Below the pieces are notes generated by a model. It was not told the DNA's origin. It made no database searches and saw only the letters and a list, made by a program, of their open reading frames with translations. Positions 1-9,179 of a stretch of 64,000 bases of DNA are shown here, piece after piece. Source of the DNA: Luteibacter rhizovicinus DSM 16549 (GTDB lineage Bacteria; Pseudomonadota; Gammaproteobacteria; Xanthomonadales; Rhodanobacteraceae); contig NZ_CP017480.1 in assembly GCF_001887595.1 (NCBI RefSeq), forward strand, positions 1,674,001-1,738,000, written 5' to 3'. A program made the position numbers and the translations under genes. The first letter of the stretch is position 1, and each line of letters opens with the position of its first letter.

Positions 1-408
1 GCCGTGGCGCATATGCCGGGAGAGATCGGCTCGTTAAGCCTCACCCAGCCCATGACGGACGCCCAGGTCGAGGCCGGTTTCGTCGGCCGGGCAACCCGTC
101 TCAAGGGGCCGATGCCGGCGGGCGTCACCTACGTGCATGACTGCACGGTGGGCCCGTATCCGGTGGTGCACCTGGTGACCCGCATGAACGACGAGCCGGT
201 CGTCGCCCTGTATATGCCGGGCAAGATGGACACCAAGCCCGGCAGCTTCGAGCGTGACGGCTGGGAAGGCCGGCAGATGCCGCTGCGTAGCGGCACGCTC
301 GTGGTGCTGGCCCAGCAGGGAGCCAGCCGGAGCGCGATGGACGCCGTCGAGCGTGGGTGGCGCGCGGCGATCGAAGGTCCGGCCCCGCAAACCATCGGCC
401 AGATCTGA
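1..408 (+). CDS. DUF3379-family protein, C-terminal part (5' end outside window)
   Basis: The reading frame is open from base 1, so the gene starts before the window; the GTG at 4 is probably internal. The visible 135 residues match, from memory, the C-terminal domain of DUF3379 proteins, which in related bacteria usually follow an RpoE-type sigma factor gene and are thought to act as anti-sigma or membrane-linked regulators. Typical features are the 'RLKGPMPAGVTYVHDC' segment and the later 'PVVHLVTR...VVALYMPGK' strand pair. The N-terminal region with any membrane helix is not visible, so the anti-sigma role is inference only. Confidence 0.6.
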   Translation, partial: AVAHMPGEIGSLSLTQPMTDAQVEAGFVGRATRLKGPMPAGVTYVHDCTVGPYPVVHLVTRMNDEPVVALYMPGKMDTKPGSFERDGWEGRQMPLRSGTLVVLAQQGASRSAMDAVERGWRAAIEGPAPQTIGQI

Positions 409-487
409 ACGAAAGCCGCGGGCCCGGCCCCATCCCGGGCCGGTTGGGCGATAATGCCGCCCCGATCGAGCCAGCCCCGGAATCGCG

Positions 488-1201
488 ATGACCGACCTCG
501 CCGTAGTCGTGCCCGTCTTCAACGAGCGCGACAACATCCCGCCCCTCCTCGCCGAGATCGCGTCGGCCCTGCGTGGCCGGATCGATTTCGAGATCATCTA
601 CGTCGACGACGACAGCACCGATGACAGCGTCGCCGTGCTGACCGCCGCCAAAGCGCAATACCCCGAGCTGCGGGTTATCCGCCACCTGACCCGTAGCGGG
701 CAGAGCACGGCCGTGTGGAATGGCGTGCGCAACGCCCGCGCGCCGTGGATTGCGACGCTCGACGGCGATGGCCAGAACGATCCGGCGGATATCCCCAAGT
801 TGCTCGACGCGCGCGCGGCCGCGCCGGCGCTCAAGCTGTTCGCCGGCTGGCGCGTCACCCGGCGGGACAGTTTCAACAAGCGCATTTCCTCGAAGGTCGC
901 CAACGCGGTGCGCTCGCGCATGCTCCAGGACAGCACGCCGGATACCGGTTGCGGACTGAAGCTGTTCGAGCGCGAAACCTTCCTGCGCCTACCCTACTTC
1001 GACCACATGCACCGTTATCTGCCGGCGCTCGTGAAGCGCGCGGGCTTCGCCAGCCAGAGCGTGCCGGTGGGTCATCGTCCGCGCACGGCGGGGACGTCGA
1101 AGTACGGGATGCTCGACCGGTTGTGGGTCGGCTTGGCCGATCTGCGCGGTGTGGCCTGGTTGATGCGGCGGGCCAAGGTCACGCGCACCGAAGAGGTGTG
1201 A
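488..1201 (+). CDS. Family 2 glycosyltransferase (dolichyl-phosphate mannose synthase-like)
   Basis: A 237-residue GT-A glycosyltransferase likely to move a sugar from a nucleotide sugar to a polyprenyl phosphate or cell-envelope acceptor at the cytoplasmic face. Visible motifs are VPVFNE near residue 8, the VDDDSTDDS nucleotide-binding acidic patch near 39, DGDGQNDP near 92 (the DxD-type metal site), DTGCGLKLF near 149 and RPRTAGTSKYG near 198, the usual signature of DPM1-like enzymes. It lacks the C-terminal membrane helices of the longer ArnC/GtrB forms. The lipid A N-terminal-domain and ArnT-like genes that often sit beside such enzymes are absent, so the acceptor is unknown. Confidence 0.85.
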   Translation: MTDLAVVVPVFNERDNIPPLLAEIASALRGRIDFEIIYVDDDSTDDSVAVLTAAKAQYPELRVIRHLTRSGQSTAVWNGVRNARAPWIATLDGDGQNDPADIPKLLDARAAAPALKLFAGWRVTRRDSFNKRISSKVANAVRSRMLQDSTPDTGCGLKLFERETFLRLPYFDHMHRYLPALVKRAGFASQSVPVGHRPRTAGTSKYGMLDRLWVGLADLRGVAWLMRRAKVTRTEEV

Positions 1202-1206
1202 GGCCG

Positions 1207-1276
1207 GAGCATCGCCGCTGAAGCGGCTCCCACACAGAGCAGGCTTTTTGTGGGAGCCGCTTCAGCGGCGATGCTC
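1207..1276. repeat. REP-like inverted pair
   Basis: Two perfect 28-bp REP copies face each other (1207-1234 and 1249-1276) with a 14-bp T-rich loop. The RNA of either strand could fold into one long hairpin. It lies between the convergent ends of the glycosyltransferase and the patatin gene, so it may stop or protect both transcripts. Confidence 0.9.
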
Positions 1277-1287
1277 TTGGCCGACGC

Positions 1288-2235
1288 TCAGCGCAACAAC
1301 ATCCTGGGCTGCCACGCATCCAGCGCCCGCGCCGTCCGCTCCCGCCCCAGCTCGATCAACTCGCGGGCGCGGTAGAACTCATACACCGTCGACACATTGC
1401 GTGGGATCTCGACCAGCACGTCCGGCTGGTACGCCGCGAGACGCAGGCGCGAGAGGTTGGCCTGCATGAGGTCCATGGCCTGGGTCATCAGGTCGAAAGC
1501 GCCTGGGTCCCTGAGCTTGGGCTTGCCGTCCACCGAAGGCAGCACGCGGCCGATCAGTCGGCCGAGTTTCGCGGCGTAGCCCTCGTCGGTGGTCACCGTG
1601 ACGTCCTTCTCCGGCGGTTTCTGCAGCTCGGCGGCACCGTCCACGCTCACGGCGATGACGTAATCGGCGTCTTCGCGCATCAACGGCAGCACCGGCAGCG
1701 GATTCAGCAGCGCGCCATCGACCAGGCGGCGCCCGTCGTGGATGTAGGGACGGAACAGGGTCGGAATAGCGATGGATGCGCGGATCGCATCGAACAGCGG
1801 ACCCTTCGTCAGCCACACCTCGCGTTCGCGATCCAGATCGGTGGCGACCGCGGTGTAGGAGATGTTGAGCTCTTCGATGTTCACCTCGCCGATGAGCTCG
1901 CGCAAGGCCGCCATGATCCGGTCGCCCTTGATGAAGCCACCGCCGGAAAAGCTCCAGTCGACCAGGCGCAGCACATCGAACCGCGCCAGGGCGGAGACCC
2001 AGTCACGATAGACGTCCAGCTTGCCCATGCCGTAGATGCCGCCGATCAAGGCGCCCATCGACGTGCCAGCGATGGCGACGATCTCGAAACCGCGTTCCTC
2101 CAGCACCTCGATCGCACCGATATGAGCGAGTCCCTTGGCTGCCCCTGCGCCGAGCGCGAGGGCGACGCGTGGCTTTCGCGGCATGCCACTGACGGCGGGC
2201 AAGGCGCCCGGATCCGCGATATCGATCTCACTCAT
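1288..2235 (-). CDS. Patatin-like phospholipase family protein (RssA/NTE type)
   Basis: A 315-residue patatin-fold lipase expected to hydrolyse acyl esters of phospholipids with a Ser-Asp dyad. The oxyanion loop GAGAAKG lies at residues 29-35, the nucleophile elbow is GTSMG with Ser59, and the catalytic Asp is in the DGA motif of 'VDGALLNPLP' near residue 172. No signal peptide is seen, so it is probably cytoplasmic or peripheral. It starts 13 bp after the WYL regulator gene on the same strand and is probably co-transcribed with it. The natural substrate is unknown; bacterial RssA-like proteins are poorly characterised. Confidence 0.85.
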   Translation of the reverse strand: MSEIDIADPGALPAVSGMPRKPRVALALGAGAAKGLAHIGAIEVLEERGFEIVAIAGTSMGALIGGIYGMGKLDVYRDWVSALARFDVLRLVDWSFSGGGFIKGDRIMAALRELIGEVNIEELNISYTAVATDLDREREVWLTKGPLFDAIRASIAIPTLFRPYIHDGRRLVDGALLNPLPVLPLMREDADYVIAVSVDGAAELQKPPEKDVTVTTDEGYAAKLGRLIGRVLPSVDGKPKLRDPGAFDLMTQAMDLMQANLSRLRLAAYQPDVLVEIPRNVSTVYEFYRARELIELGRERTARALDAWQPRMLLR

Positions 2236-2248
2236 GCAGCGGCGGCGC

Positions 2249-3241
2249 TCAGTGGTGGTTGTTCGAGCTGTTCTGGTAGCCGGTCAGGGCCAGCTGGAGC
2301 AGGATTTTCATTTCTTCGCGTAGCGGCAGCGGCGAGACGATCTCGGCGTCCGGCCCGTACTTGAGGACGTCCATCAGCAATTCGCGCGAGTTCGAATACG
2401 GCACTTTGAGTTCGTAGCGGCCATCCGGCAGCGATTCGCCCTTCTGTTGCGAGTGCCAGTGTTCGTCGGCCACCCAGCGTGCGGCATGCGAGGAAAAGCG
2501 AATGGTCGCCCAGGCCTTGGGCTTCCCGGCGAAGATGCCGTAGCTGGAGGCGAGCAGGTCGTTGAGCTCGGCGTCATCGACGTCCTTTGCCTTCGCCTCG
2601 AGCGACTGCGGATCGGCGATGCGGTCGACGGCGAAGCTGCGCAGCGCTTCGCGATCGTGGTCCCAGACATCCAGGTACCAGTTGTCGCGATAGTGGGTGA
2701 GGCGCTGCGGCGACACGGTGCGCTTGGAATCGGCATTCGTCGTGCGCGCGCGGTAGCGGAAGGTGAGCTGGCGACGCTCGAGCGTCGCGCCCGCGACGAT
2801 CCGGAACACCTGCTGGTCCATCTTGCGCGCGCCCCAGGAAATCACCCGGATGCGGTCGACCGGCAAGGCCTTGCCGCTGCCATGGTCGGAAAGCAGTCGC
2901 TCGATGCGCGCCTTGAACGGCGCCAGCGCGCCGGCGAGCACGCCGGGATCGGAGCGGCCGATGAGCTCGTTGAGGGCCATCAGTGCGGCCAGCTCGTCGC
3001 TGGTCAGCCACAGGCCGGGTAACTCGAAGCTGTCGGCCTCCGAGGCGTCATAGCGGAACGAGGCCTGTTCGCCGGCGACGCTTTGCACGGGGGCGCCCAG
3101 CGCGTCGCGCAGGAACGCGACATCGCGATAGAGCGTGGCGCGCGAGCATTCGAGCTCGTCCATCAGCCGGGACAGCGGCACGGGATAGTGCGCTGATTTC
3201 AGCAGTCGATGCAGGGAAAGAATGCGCTCGTAGCGGTCCAT
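2249..3241 (-). CDS. HTH/WYL-domain transcriptional regulator
   Basis: A 330-residue regulator with an N-terminal HTH_11 winged helix (residues 1-60, 'LHRLLKSAHYPVPLSRLMDEL' region) and a WYL domain in the second half (about 145-240, including 'YRDNWYLDVWDHD'), followed by a WCX-type C-terminal extension. WYL domains are thought to sense nucleic acids or nucleotides, and such proteins often act as repressors of neighbouring genes. The downstream patatin gene is 13 bp away, so the regulator and the lipase probably form a two-gene unit. The ligand cannot be read from the sequence. Confidence 0.85.
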   Translation of the reverse strand: MDRYERILSLHRLLKSAHYPVPLSRLMDELECSRATLYRDVAFLRDALGAPVQSVAGEQASFRYDASEADSFELPGLWLTSDELAALMALNELIGRSDPGVLAGALAPFKARIERLLSDHGSGKALPVDRIRVISWGARKMDQQVFRIVAGATLERRQLTFRYRARTTNADSKRTVSPQRLTHYRDNWYLDVWDHDREALRSFAVDRIADPQSLEAKAKDVDDAELNDLLASSYGIFAGKPKAWATIRFSSHAARWVADEHWHSQQKGESLPDGRYELKVPYSNSRELLMDVLKYGPDAEIVSPLPLREEMKILLQLALTGYQNSSNNHH

Positions 3242-3465
3242 GGGTGTCGCCGGCTGGATGATGCTTCGGGAAGTGTGTCCGCGCGGGCGTGATGCCCGTA
3301 TCTACGCGGCTCAGGCTACGCAGCTCAAGCATGGCGGTGGCGATGGCCGTCCGCAAGGGACATGAGACTCGGCCTCTTCGTGGGGTCTTGCGACCGCCGG
3401 TTTGCGCCGGGGACCATTAGGCGCAAAAATGCTGCTTTGCGATTCGCCGAAGGCCTCCCCCGACC

Positions 3466-4395
3466 ATGGCGGAACCCAAGCACGCAGGCCCGGCCCTGGT
3501 GGGTCCGCACGAACCACCGGGCGACGCTCCTCGCGCCGACATCCTGTTCACCGCCCCCTTCGTTGTCATCCAGACGGCGACGGCGGCCGGCTATGGGCTC
3601 TGGATGGTGCTCGGCATCTCGCTGACGCTGGGCGTCTATCCCGACGGGCGCGGCGAAGTGCTCGTCCCGCTGAGCATCGGCCTGGTCTTCGTCAGCCTCG
3701 GTCTCATCGCCACCTGCCTGCGCCTGGCGTTCGCCCCGGACTGGCATGGCTGGAATCCCGCCAAGCGCATGATGCCGACGATCGAGGGCCTGGTCGCCAT
3801 GGTGAATTACCTGCCGATGCTGGCCCTTGCCGGCCTGGCGCGCGGCGAAAACGATTTCTGGGCCACTCGCCTGGCGGGCGCCATTCTCGCCCTGTGTACC
3901 CTGGCCACCCTCGTGTACACCGCGCGGAGCGCTGCGCGCCGCCTGCTCCCGGCGGTGGCCGCCCTCGCCAATGCCCGGCCGCTCGGGCGCACGGTGTCCG
4001 CCCTGTTCGCCGGCGGCCTTTGGCTCTGGCTCTGTATCGCACTACAAAGCGAAACGGCAATCGATCCCCCCACCCCCTGGCGACTCGGCCTTCTCGCCGT
4101 GGCGCTGGCGCTGGGCATCGTCGAGGGCATGCGCTGGCGCGCGCTGCGCCAGTTGGCCGAGGAGCGCGGCGTGGCGGAGCGGTTCACCACCGGTGGCGGC
4201 GCGGCGCGCCTCCTGATCGGCCGGGTCGGCGTCGCGGTGCTTTCGGTCGGCCTGCCCTGTCTCCTGCTGGTGTCTCACCCTGCGGGGAGACTCCTGGCGC
4301 CGGCCGCCGGTCTGGCCGCGTTAAGCTGCGTTATCGGTCAATGTCTCGAGCAGCGGCTCTACGGGCGGGCGTACGCGCAGCTCGTGGCGGCCTGA
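3466..4395 (+). CDS. Unknown multi-spanning inner-membrane protein
   Basis: A 309-residue protein with about eight hydrophobic segments, beginning near residue 28 and ending near 300. I do not recognise the family with certainty. The length, helix number and the 'WHGWNPAKRMM' loop recall the DmsC-type membrane anchors of molybdopterin oxidoreductases, but no catalytic or iron-sulfur subunit lies nearby and the usual anchor motifs are not clear. The start is uncertain because the upstream region has only a weak ribosome-binding site. The following DUF481 gene begins 40 bp downstream and may be read together with it. Confidence 0.6.
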   Translation: MAEPKHAGPALVGPHEPPGDAPRADILFTAPFVVIQTATAAGYGLWMVLGISLTLGVYPDGRGEVLVPLSIGLVFVSLGLIATCLRLAFAPDWHGWNPAKRMMPTIEGLVAMVNYLPMLALAGLARGENDFWATRLAGAILALCTLATLVYTARSAARRLLPAVAALANARPLGRTVSALFAGGLWLWLCIALQSETAIDPPTPWRLGLLAVALALGIVEGMRWRALRQLAEERGVAERFTTGGGAARLLIGRVGVAVLSVGLPCLLLVSHPAGRLLAPAAGLAALSCVIGQCLEQRLYGRAYAQLVAA

Positions 4396-4435
4396 CCACC
4401 CTTTTCCTGAACTTTCCTCCACATACGGGTAGACG

Positions 4436-5491
4436 ATGAAACAATCCCTGATCGCCACGCTCGTCCTTGCCGCGCTGCCGTTCACCGCGTCGGCGCAGGA
4501 CGCCAGCGCCACCAAGAGCGCCGGTACCGCCGCAACGACAACGACGACGACCACGCCGGCTACGGCCACCACGCCTGCCACGACGACGACCACCACGACG
4601 GCAGCGACCGGCACGACGCCGGCTGCCACGACGACAACGACGACCCCGGTGGCTGCGCCGGCTCCCGCGGCGGCACCCTTCGACGCCAACGTCCCGCCGC
4701 CTGCGCCCGCTGCGCCCGACGCGGCCCAGAACGGCGGCTGGACCGGCTCCGGCGAATTCGGTTTCGCGTCGTCGCGCGGTAACTCGCACACGGAAAACGC
4801 GAACGCCAAGCTCGGCCTGAGCCAGGAAAACGAGCTCTGGAAGAACAACATCTACCTCAACGGCCTGCGCTCGAAGGGCGAAACCTCCGTGACCGATGCC
4901 GATGGCAACACCGTCGACCGCTTCAGCACCACCGCTAACCGCTACGACACCGGTGCATCGGTAGGCTACAAGTTCGATCCGCGCAGCTACATCGTGACCG
5001 CCGCCCGCTACGAGCACGACGATTTCGGCGCCAACCTCTGGCAGGGCATCGTCTCGGTCGGTTACGGCTATATCGCCCTGAAGAACGACCGCGCTGAGCT
5101 GTCCTTCGAAGTCGGTCCCGGTTACAAGCGATACCAGCCGGCCAAGTCCACGCGTCCCGAACTCAATGCCGACGGCACGCCAGTGGTGGATCCGGTGACC
5201 GGCGCCGCCGTCTCGGTGCCTTACACCCCGAACACCGAAGGTGAAGTGGTCGGCCGTAGCCTGATCAACGGCAAGTACCGCCTCACCGAGAACACCGCGC
5301 TCGAAGACACGCTGCTGATCGAAGCAGGCTCGAAGAACCAGTACTACCAGAACGATATCGGCCTGTCGGTCAGCATGACCAAGAAGATGGCGCTGAAACT
5401 CGGCTACCAGATCCGCTACAACAGCGACACGCAGCCGGGTACGGTAAGCACCGATAAGTTGATGACGACGAACCTCGTTTATAACTTCTGA
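4436..5491 (+). CDS. DUF481-family outer-membrane protein with Thr-rich linker
   Basis: A 351-residue secreted protein with a clear signal peptide (residues 1-20, cut after 'ASA'), then a low-complexity linker rich in Thr, Ala and Pro (about residues 21-95), then a beta-barrel domain of the DUF481/YdiY type. The barrel has alternating strands such as 'WTGSGEFGFASSRGNS' and ends in the aromatic 'TTNLVYNF', the C-terminal Phe expected for BAM-assembled proteins. DUF481 proteins are often induced by acid or salt, but their role is unclear. The linker is coded by runs of ACG/ACC codons and may vary in length between strains. Confidence 0.85.
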   Translation: MKQSLIATLVLAALPFTASAQDASATKSAGTAATTTTTTTPATATTPATTTTTTTAATGTTPAATTTTTTPVAAPAPAAAPFDANVPPPAPAAPDAAQNGGWTGSGEFGFASSRGNSHTENANAKLGLSQENELWKNNIYLNGLRSKGETSVTDADGNTVDRFSTTANRYDTGASVGYKFDPRSYIVTAARYEHDDFGANLWQGIVSVGYGYIALKNDRAELSFEVGPGYKRYQPAKSTRPELNADGTPVVDPVTGAAVSVPYTPNTEGEVVGRSLINGKYRLTENTALEDTLLIEAGSKNQYYQNDIGLSVSMTKKMALKLGYQIRYNSDTQPGTVSTDKLMTTNLVYNF

Positions 5492-5522
5492 GTGGTTTGC
5501 GGGTAGCTGGTCGCCAGCACCC

Positions 5523-5588
5523 CATCGCCGATAAATTGGTTCCTACGAAGAGCGGCACCCGCTCGGTAGGAGCCGATTTATCGGCGAT
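5523..5588. repeat. REP-like inverted pair (ATAAATCGG/TTTATCGG variant)
   Basis: One degenerate copy (5523-5546, minus) and one good copy (5566-5588, plus) form a hairpin. The tail 'CCCGCGGCAGCGGGC' follows directly and recurs behind other REP copies at about 16554 and 27327. The element sits between the convergent DUF481 and hemC genes. Confidence 0.85.
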
Positions 5589-5612
5589 CCCGCGGCAGCG
5601 GGCAAGGCACCC

Positions 5613-6533
5613 TCACCGCTGCGGCGAAAGAAACGCCTCCGCCCCCAGCCCGATCAACATCGCGGCCACTTCATGGCCCAGCGCCACGGGCGTATCGGCC
5701 TTCGCATCGGCTTGCGCGCGCAGGATTTCGCCGGTATGCGCGTTGCCCACCATGCCGTGCAGCGTGAGGCCGTACTCGGCCACCACGCACCAGGCACCGA
5801 TCGCCACGGCGCAGCTGCCGCCCAATCGTTCGTTCATGGCGCGCTCCGCGTCGACGGCTATCTGCGTCTCGGGATCGCCGAGAGCAGCCATCAACTCGGC
5901 GACGCGGGCATCGCTGGCGCGCGATTCCACCGCGATCGCGCCCTGGCCCGGGGCAGGCAGCCAGTCGGGGCTGGCCAGTCGCGCGGTGATGCGCTGGCCC
6001 AGGCCGAGACGCTCCACGCCGGCACAGGCCAGGATGATGGCGTCGTAGTGGCCCTCATCGAGCTTGGCCAGCCGCGTGTTGACGTTGCCGCGCAGGTCGA
6101 GCAGTTGCAGGTCGGGCCGTACGGCGCGCAATTGCGCCTGACGGCGTAACGACGAGGTGCCGACCCGCGCGACGTGCGGCAGTTCGGCGAGGTTGGCGTA
6201 GTGATTGCTGATGAAGGCGTCGGCCGCATCCGCGCGCGGCAGGATGGCCGAAAGCACGAAGCCCGGTTCCAGCTCGGCTGGCACATCCTTCAGCGAATGC
6301 ACGGCGATATCCGCGCGATCGTCGAGGATGGCGACCTCCAGTTCCTTGAGGAACAGGCCCTTGCCGCCGATGGTCGCCAGCGAGCGATCGAGGATCTCGT
6401 CGCCGCGAGTGGACAACGGGACCAGTTCCACCTGCAACCCGGGATGTGCCTGACGCAGGAGGGTGGCCACGTGCTCGGCCTGCCAGAGGGCCAGGGCGCT
6501 CTTGCGGGTGGCGATGCGAAGCGGTGCGGTCAT
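5613..6533 (-). CDS. hemC: Porphobilinogen deaminase (hydroxymethylbilane synthase)
   Basis: A 306-residue enzyme that joins four porphobilinogen units into hydroxymethylbilane in the cytoplasmic tetrapyrrole pathway. The start at 6533 gives the family start '[19 protein letters not shown]'; upstream in-frame sequence does not fit the family. The dipyrromethane cofactor attaches to the Cys in 'GGSCAVAIG', residue 241 here (242 in E. coli). Arg-rich substrate-binding loops ('[12 protein letters not shown]', '[12 protein letters not shown]') are intact. It lies 64 bp downstream of algR, an order also known in Pseudomonas, and is probably expressed from the algZ-algR side or from its own promoter in the gap. 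Confidence 0.97.
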   Translation of the reverse strand: MTAPLRIATRKSALALWQAEHVATLLRQAHPGLQVELVPLSTRGDEILDRSLATIGGKGLFLKELEVAILDDRADIAVHSLKDVPAELEPGFVLSAILPRADAADAFISNHYANLAELPHVARVGTSSLRRQAQLRAVRPDLQLLDLRGNVNTRLAKLDEGHYDAIILACAGVERLGLGQRITARLASPDWLPAPGQGAIAVESRASDARVAELMAALGDPETQIAVDAERAMNERLGGSCAVAIGAWCVVAEYGLTLHGMVGNAHTGEILRAQADAKADTPVALGHEVAAMLIGLGAEAFLSPQR

Positions 6534-6597
6534 TTCTATCCTGGCGGGCGATCGGTCGAGGCGCGATTGTCCCGCGTTTCGCCCCGCTCTTGCACGC

Positions 6598-7311
6598 TCA
6601 GCCAGCGTCGGTGCGCAGCAGATGGCGCACGGCGGGCAGGTTGCGCCGGCTAACCTCGGGCGTGACCTCGGTACCGGACAAGCGGGCAAGCACACGGCCA
6701 TCGCTCAACGTTCTCAGGCCAAGCAGGCGGGCGCGTGGCACCAGGCAATTGCGATGCAGACGAACCAGCCGCTCGCCATGCGCCGTTTCGAGCTGGCGCA
6801 GGGAGTCGTCGATCAACCACATGCCTCCGCCATGGTGGACGGCCACGTACTTCTCGTCGGCGAGCAGGTAGAGCACATCATCCAGGCGCACACGGACTTC
6901 GTCGGCACCGCTGCGCGCGCGCAACCATGCCGAGTGTGCCGCGACGGGCGGCTGCAAGCGGGTCGCCGCGCGATCGAGGGCTTCGTCCAGCCGCTCCGCG
7001 CGCACGGGCTTCAAGAGGTAATCCGTGGCACCCAGGTCGAAGGCGCTCAGCGCGTGCTGCTCGTAGGCGGTGCAGAACACCACTTGAGGCCGCATGGGCA
7101 CTTCGGCGAGGCGCCGGGCGACCGCCGTGCCGCCGAGGCCGGGCATCTCGATATCGAGCAGGATGACGTCGGGAAGCAATAAGGCGCAGGCCTCGAGCGC
7201 CGCCTCGCCGTCGGCGACGCTGCCGACCACCTCCACATCGGCCCGGCGGGCCAGCAGCGAATCGAGCCGCGCCCGCGCAAGCGGTTCGTCATCGGCGATC
7301 AGGACGCGCAT
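6598..7311 (-). CDS. algR: LytTR-type response regulator, AlgR-like
   Basis: A 237-residue response regulator. The receiver domain (residues 1-120) has the acidic pair D7/D8, the phospho-acceptor Asp53 in 'LLDIEMP' and Lys in 'YLLKPV'. The C-terminal LytTR DNA-binding domain spans about 140-237 ('[16 protein letters not shown]', '[16 protein letters not shown]'). In Pseudomonas and Xanthomonas AlgR controls alginate or virulence, type IV pili and twitching; the same role here is inference. Its start overlaps the end of algZ by 23 bp, so the two are translationally linked. Confidence 0.92.
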   Translation of the reverse strand: MRVLIADDEPLARARLDSLLARRADVEVVGSVADGEAALEACALLLPDVILLDIEMPGLGGTAVARRLAEVPMRPQVVFCTAYEQHALSAFDLGATDYLLKPVRAERLDEALDRAATRLQPPVAAHSAWLRARSGADEVRVRLDDVLYLLADEKYVAVHHGGGMWLIDDSLRQLETAHGERLVRLHRNCLVPRARLLGLRTLSDGRVLARLSGTEVTPEVSRRNLPAVRHLLRTDAG

Positions 7312-8356
7312 TCGCGGACTCCGGCAGGAAAACGGTCACGATGAAGCGATCGGCACCGGTGTCGACGCGCACGCTGGCGCGCTCACCGTAGTGGAAACGG
7401 ACGCGCTCGCGCACGTTGCGCAAGCCATGCCCGGTGCCCGGCGTCGGGGCGCCATCCGCGATCGGATTATCGACGACGATCTCCACGCCGCCGGGCACCC
7501 GGCGCCCGCCGAGGCGGATCGTGCCACCGCTGCGGCTGGGTTGCACGCCATGGCGGATGGCGTTCTCCACGAGCGGCTGCAGGAGCATGCGGGGCATGGG
7601 TAGCCCGGGCGGGACGTCGATATCGCGCTCCACGCGCAGCCGGTGCCCCAGGCGCAGCGACTCGATCTCCAGGTAACGGTCGACCAGGCTCCACTCGTCG
7701 CCAAGCGTGCCCACGGATTCGGTGTCGCTGCCCAGGGCCGCGCGGAAGAGCTCGGCGAGGTTCTCGACGGTGCGCTCGGCCGCGTCCGGATCGACCCGGA
7801 TCAGGGCGGCCACCGCGTTCATGCTGTTGAACAGGAAATGCGGGCGGATGCGCGCCTGCAGGGCGGCGACCTGCGCCTGCGCTTCGGCGGCGACGCGCGC
7901 CTGCCACTGCGCGACGACATAGAAGTAGCGCAGCAGGCCGGCGCCGAGCAGGCCGGTGGCGAGCATGCTGTCGCGGACAAAGCGGAACGTCGGCGACGGC
8001 GTGATGCCGAAAACGAGACTGCGATCGATCCAGCCCATCACGCCCGCGCTCAGCCCGACCGTGGCGACCAGGAGGAGCCAGACCGCCGCGTAAGGCAGCA
8101 ATCCGGGCAGCCGTTGCATGCCTGTGCGCAGCTTGCACAGTGCCACGGTCAGCAGGATCGACAACCAGCTGGTGAACAGGACGGCGATGCAGTAATCGCG
8201 CAGGGTGCCCGTTCCGCCGGGCGCCAGCCACATCAGGGAGACCGTCAGCGCACCCACTACGAGCAAGGCGAACAGCACCGGCAGGCTGCAGAAATCGGGC
8301 AGTGGCGCCGAAGGTGGACGCGATGCGACGGACGTCTGGGAAGGGTTGGCGGGCAT
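7289..8356 (-). CDS. algZ: LytS-family sensor histidine kinase, AlgZ/FimS-like
   Basis: A 355-residue membrane kinase. Four hydrophobic helices lie within residues 25-145, followed by a short coiled segment rich in Ala/Gln and the His_kinase domain. The phospho-acceptor is His173 in 'RPHFLFNSMNAV', the LytS/AlgZ-type signature. The ATPase part shows 'LLQPLVENAIRHG' (N box) and 'GTGHGLRNVRERV' (G box). It has no periplasmic sensor domain, so it probably senses a membrane or cytoplasmic cue. It precedes algR with a 23-bp overlap, which makes AlgR the obvious partner. Confidence 0.92.
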   Translation of the reverse strand: MPANPSQTSVASRPPSAPLPDFCSLPVLFALLVVGALTVSLMWLAPGGTGTLRDYCIAVLFTSWLSILLTVALCKLRTGMQRLPGLLPYAAVWLLLVATVGLSAGVMGWIDRSLVFGITPSPTFRFVRDSMLATGLLGAGLLRYFYVVAQWQARVAAEAQAQVAALQARIRPHFLFNSMNAVAALIRVDPDAAERTVENLAELFRAALGSDTESVGTLGDEWSLVDRYLEIESLRLGHRLRVERDIDVPPGLPMPRMLLQPLVENAIRHGVQPSRSGGTIRLGGRRVPGGVEIVVDNPIADGAPTPGTGHGLRNVRERVRFHYGERASVRVDTGADRFIVTVFLPESANARPDRR

Positions 8357-8400
8357 GCGGCGAGTATGCCGGATGCCCGTTCACCCCGCCGCGCAGGCGA

Positions 8401-9069
8401 TCACGCGTTGGCGAAGCGCTCGGTCAGCCAGGCGCGCACATCGGCGATCTCGTCCAGGCTCACCTGATGGGCCATCGGGTAGCTGTGCCAGTCGATGCGA
8501 TGACCGAGCGACTCGAGGGCCTGCCGCGACTGCTCACCCAGCACCAGCGGAACGATCGGGTCGGCCGTGCCATGTCCCCAGAAGATCGGCGTGGCGTGGT
8601 TCGCGCCGGCGCGCTCGGCTTCGATGGTGTCGTGCAGGGGCAGGTAGGCGGACAGGATCATCAGCCCGGCCAGGGTTTCGCGGTGGCGCAGGCCGGCGGA
8701 GAGCGCCATGGCGCCACCCTGCGAGAAGCCGGCGAGGATGATCCGCGACGCGGGCACGCCGCGCTCTTCTTCGCGGGCGATCAGCGCTTCGACTTCGGCG
8801 ATCGAGGCGCGGATGCCTTCGGCATCCTGCTTGTCCGCGATGGCGAGACCCTTGATGTCGTACCACGCACGCATGGGCGCGTTGTTGTTGACGGTGACGG
8901 GTCGCACGGGCGCATGCGGGAAAACGAAGCGCACACCCGGCCACGCCGCATCGACCAGCTCCGGCACGATCGGCGCGAAGTCGTTGCCGTCGGCACCGAG
9001 GCCGTGCAGCCAGATGACCGACCAGGTCGGCGACGGGCGGGTTTCGGTTTCGACGGTGGGCAGCGGCAT
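8401..9069 (-). CDS. Alpha/beta-hydrolase carboxylesterase (phospholipase/carboxylesterase family)
   Basis: A 222-residue cytoplasmic esterase of the EstB/acyl-protein thioesterase type that cleaves short-chain carboxyl esters. The triad is complete: Ser116 in 'AGFSQGGAMAL', Asp170 in 'GHGTADPIVP' and His201 in 'YPMAHQVS'. The oxyanion loop 'LHGLGADGNDF' lies at 21-31. It is 44 bp upstream of algZ on the same strand and might be in one transcript, although the functions are not obviously connected. Confidence 0.9.
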   Translation of the reverse strand: MPLPTVETETRPSPTWSVIWLHGLGADGNDFAPIVPELVDAAWPGVRFVFPHAPVRPVTVNNNAPMRAWYDIKGLAIADKQDAEGIRASIAEVEALIAREEERGVPASRIILAGFSQGGAMALSAGLRHRETLAGLMILSAYLPLHDTIEAERAGANHATPIFWGHGTADPIVPLVLGEQSRQALESLGHRIDWHSYPMAHQVSLDEIADVRAWLTERFANA

Positions 9070-9115
9070 GATGACTTTTCCTGGAGGCGATCAAATATGG
9101 TACATCGCAGCTCTT

Positions 9116-9144
9116 TGTAGGAGCCGATTCATCGGCGATGCTCG
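9116..9144 (+). repeat. Single REP-like copy
   Basis: One TTCATCGGCGAT-type copy lies between the divergent esterase gene and the small secreted-protein gene. It lies just upstream of the ribosome-binding site of the latter. Confidence 0.8.
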
Positions 9145-9179
9145 TCCCATCAACCGCAATATTCCGAGGAACGCGAAGC

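Noticed and set aside
3466..4395. DmsC-type reductase anchor
   Set aside because: Only helix number and a loop look alike; there is no catalytic or iron-sulfur subunit gene nearby, so the protein is left as unknown.
9138..9179. Upstream start for the small secreted protein
   Set aside because: The ATG at 9138 is inside a REP copy and would add 14 residues in front of a signal peptide; the ATG at 9180 has the ribosome-binding site.
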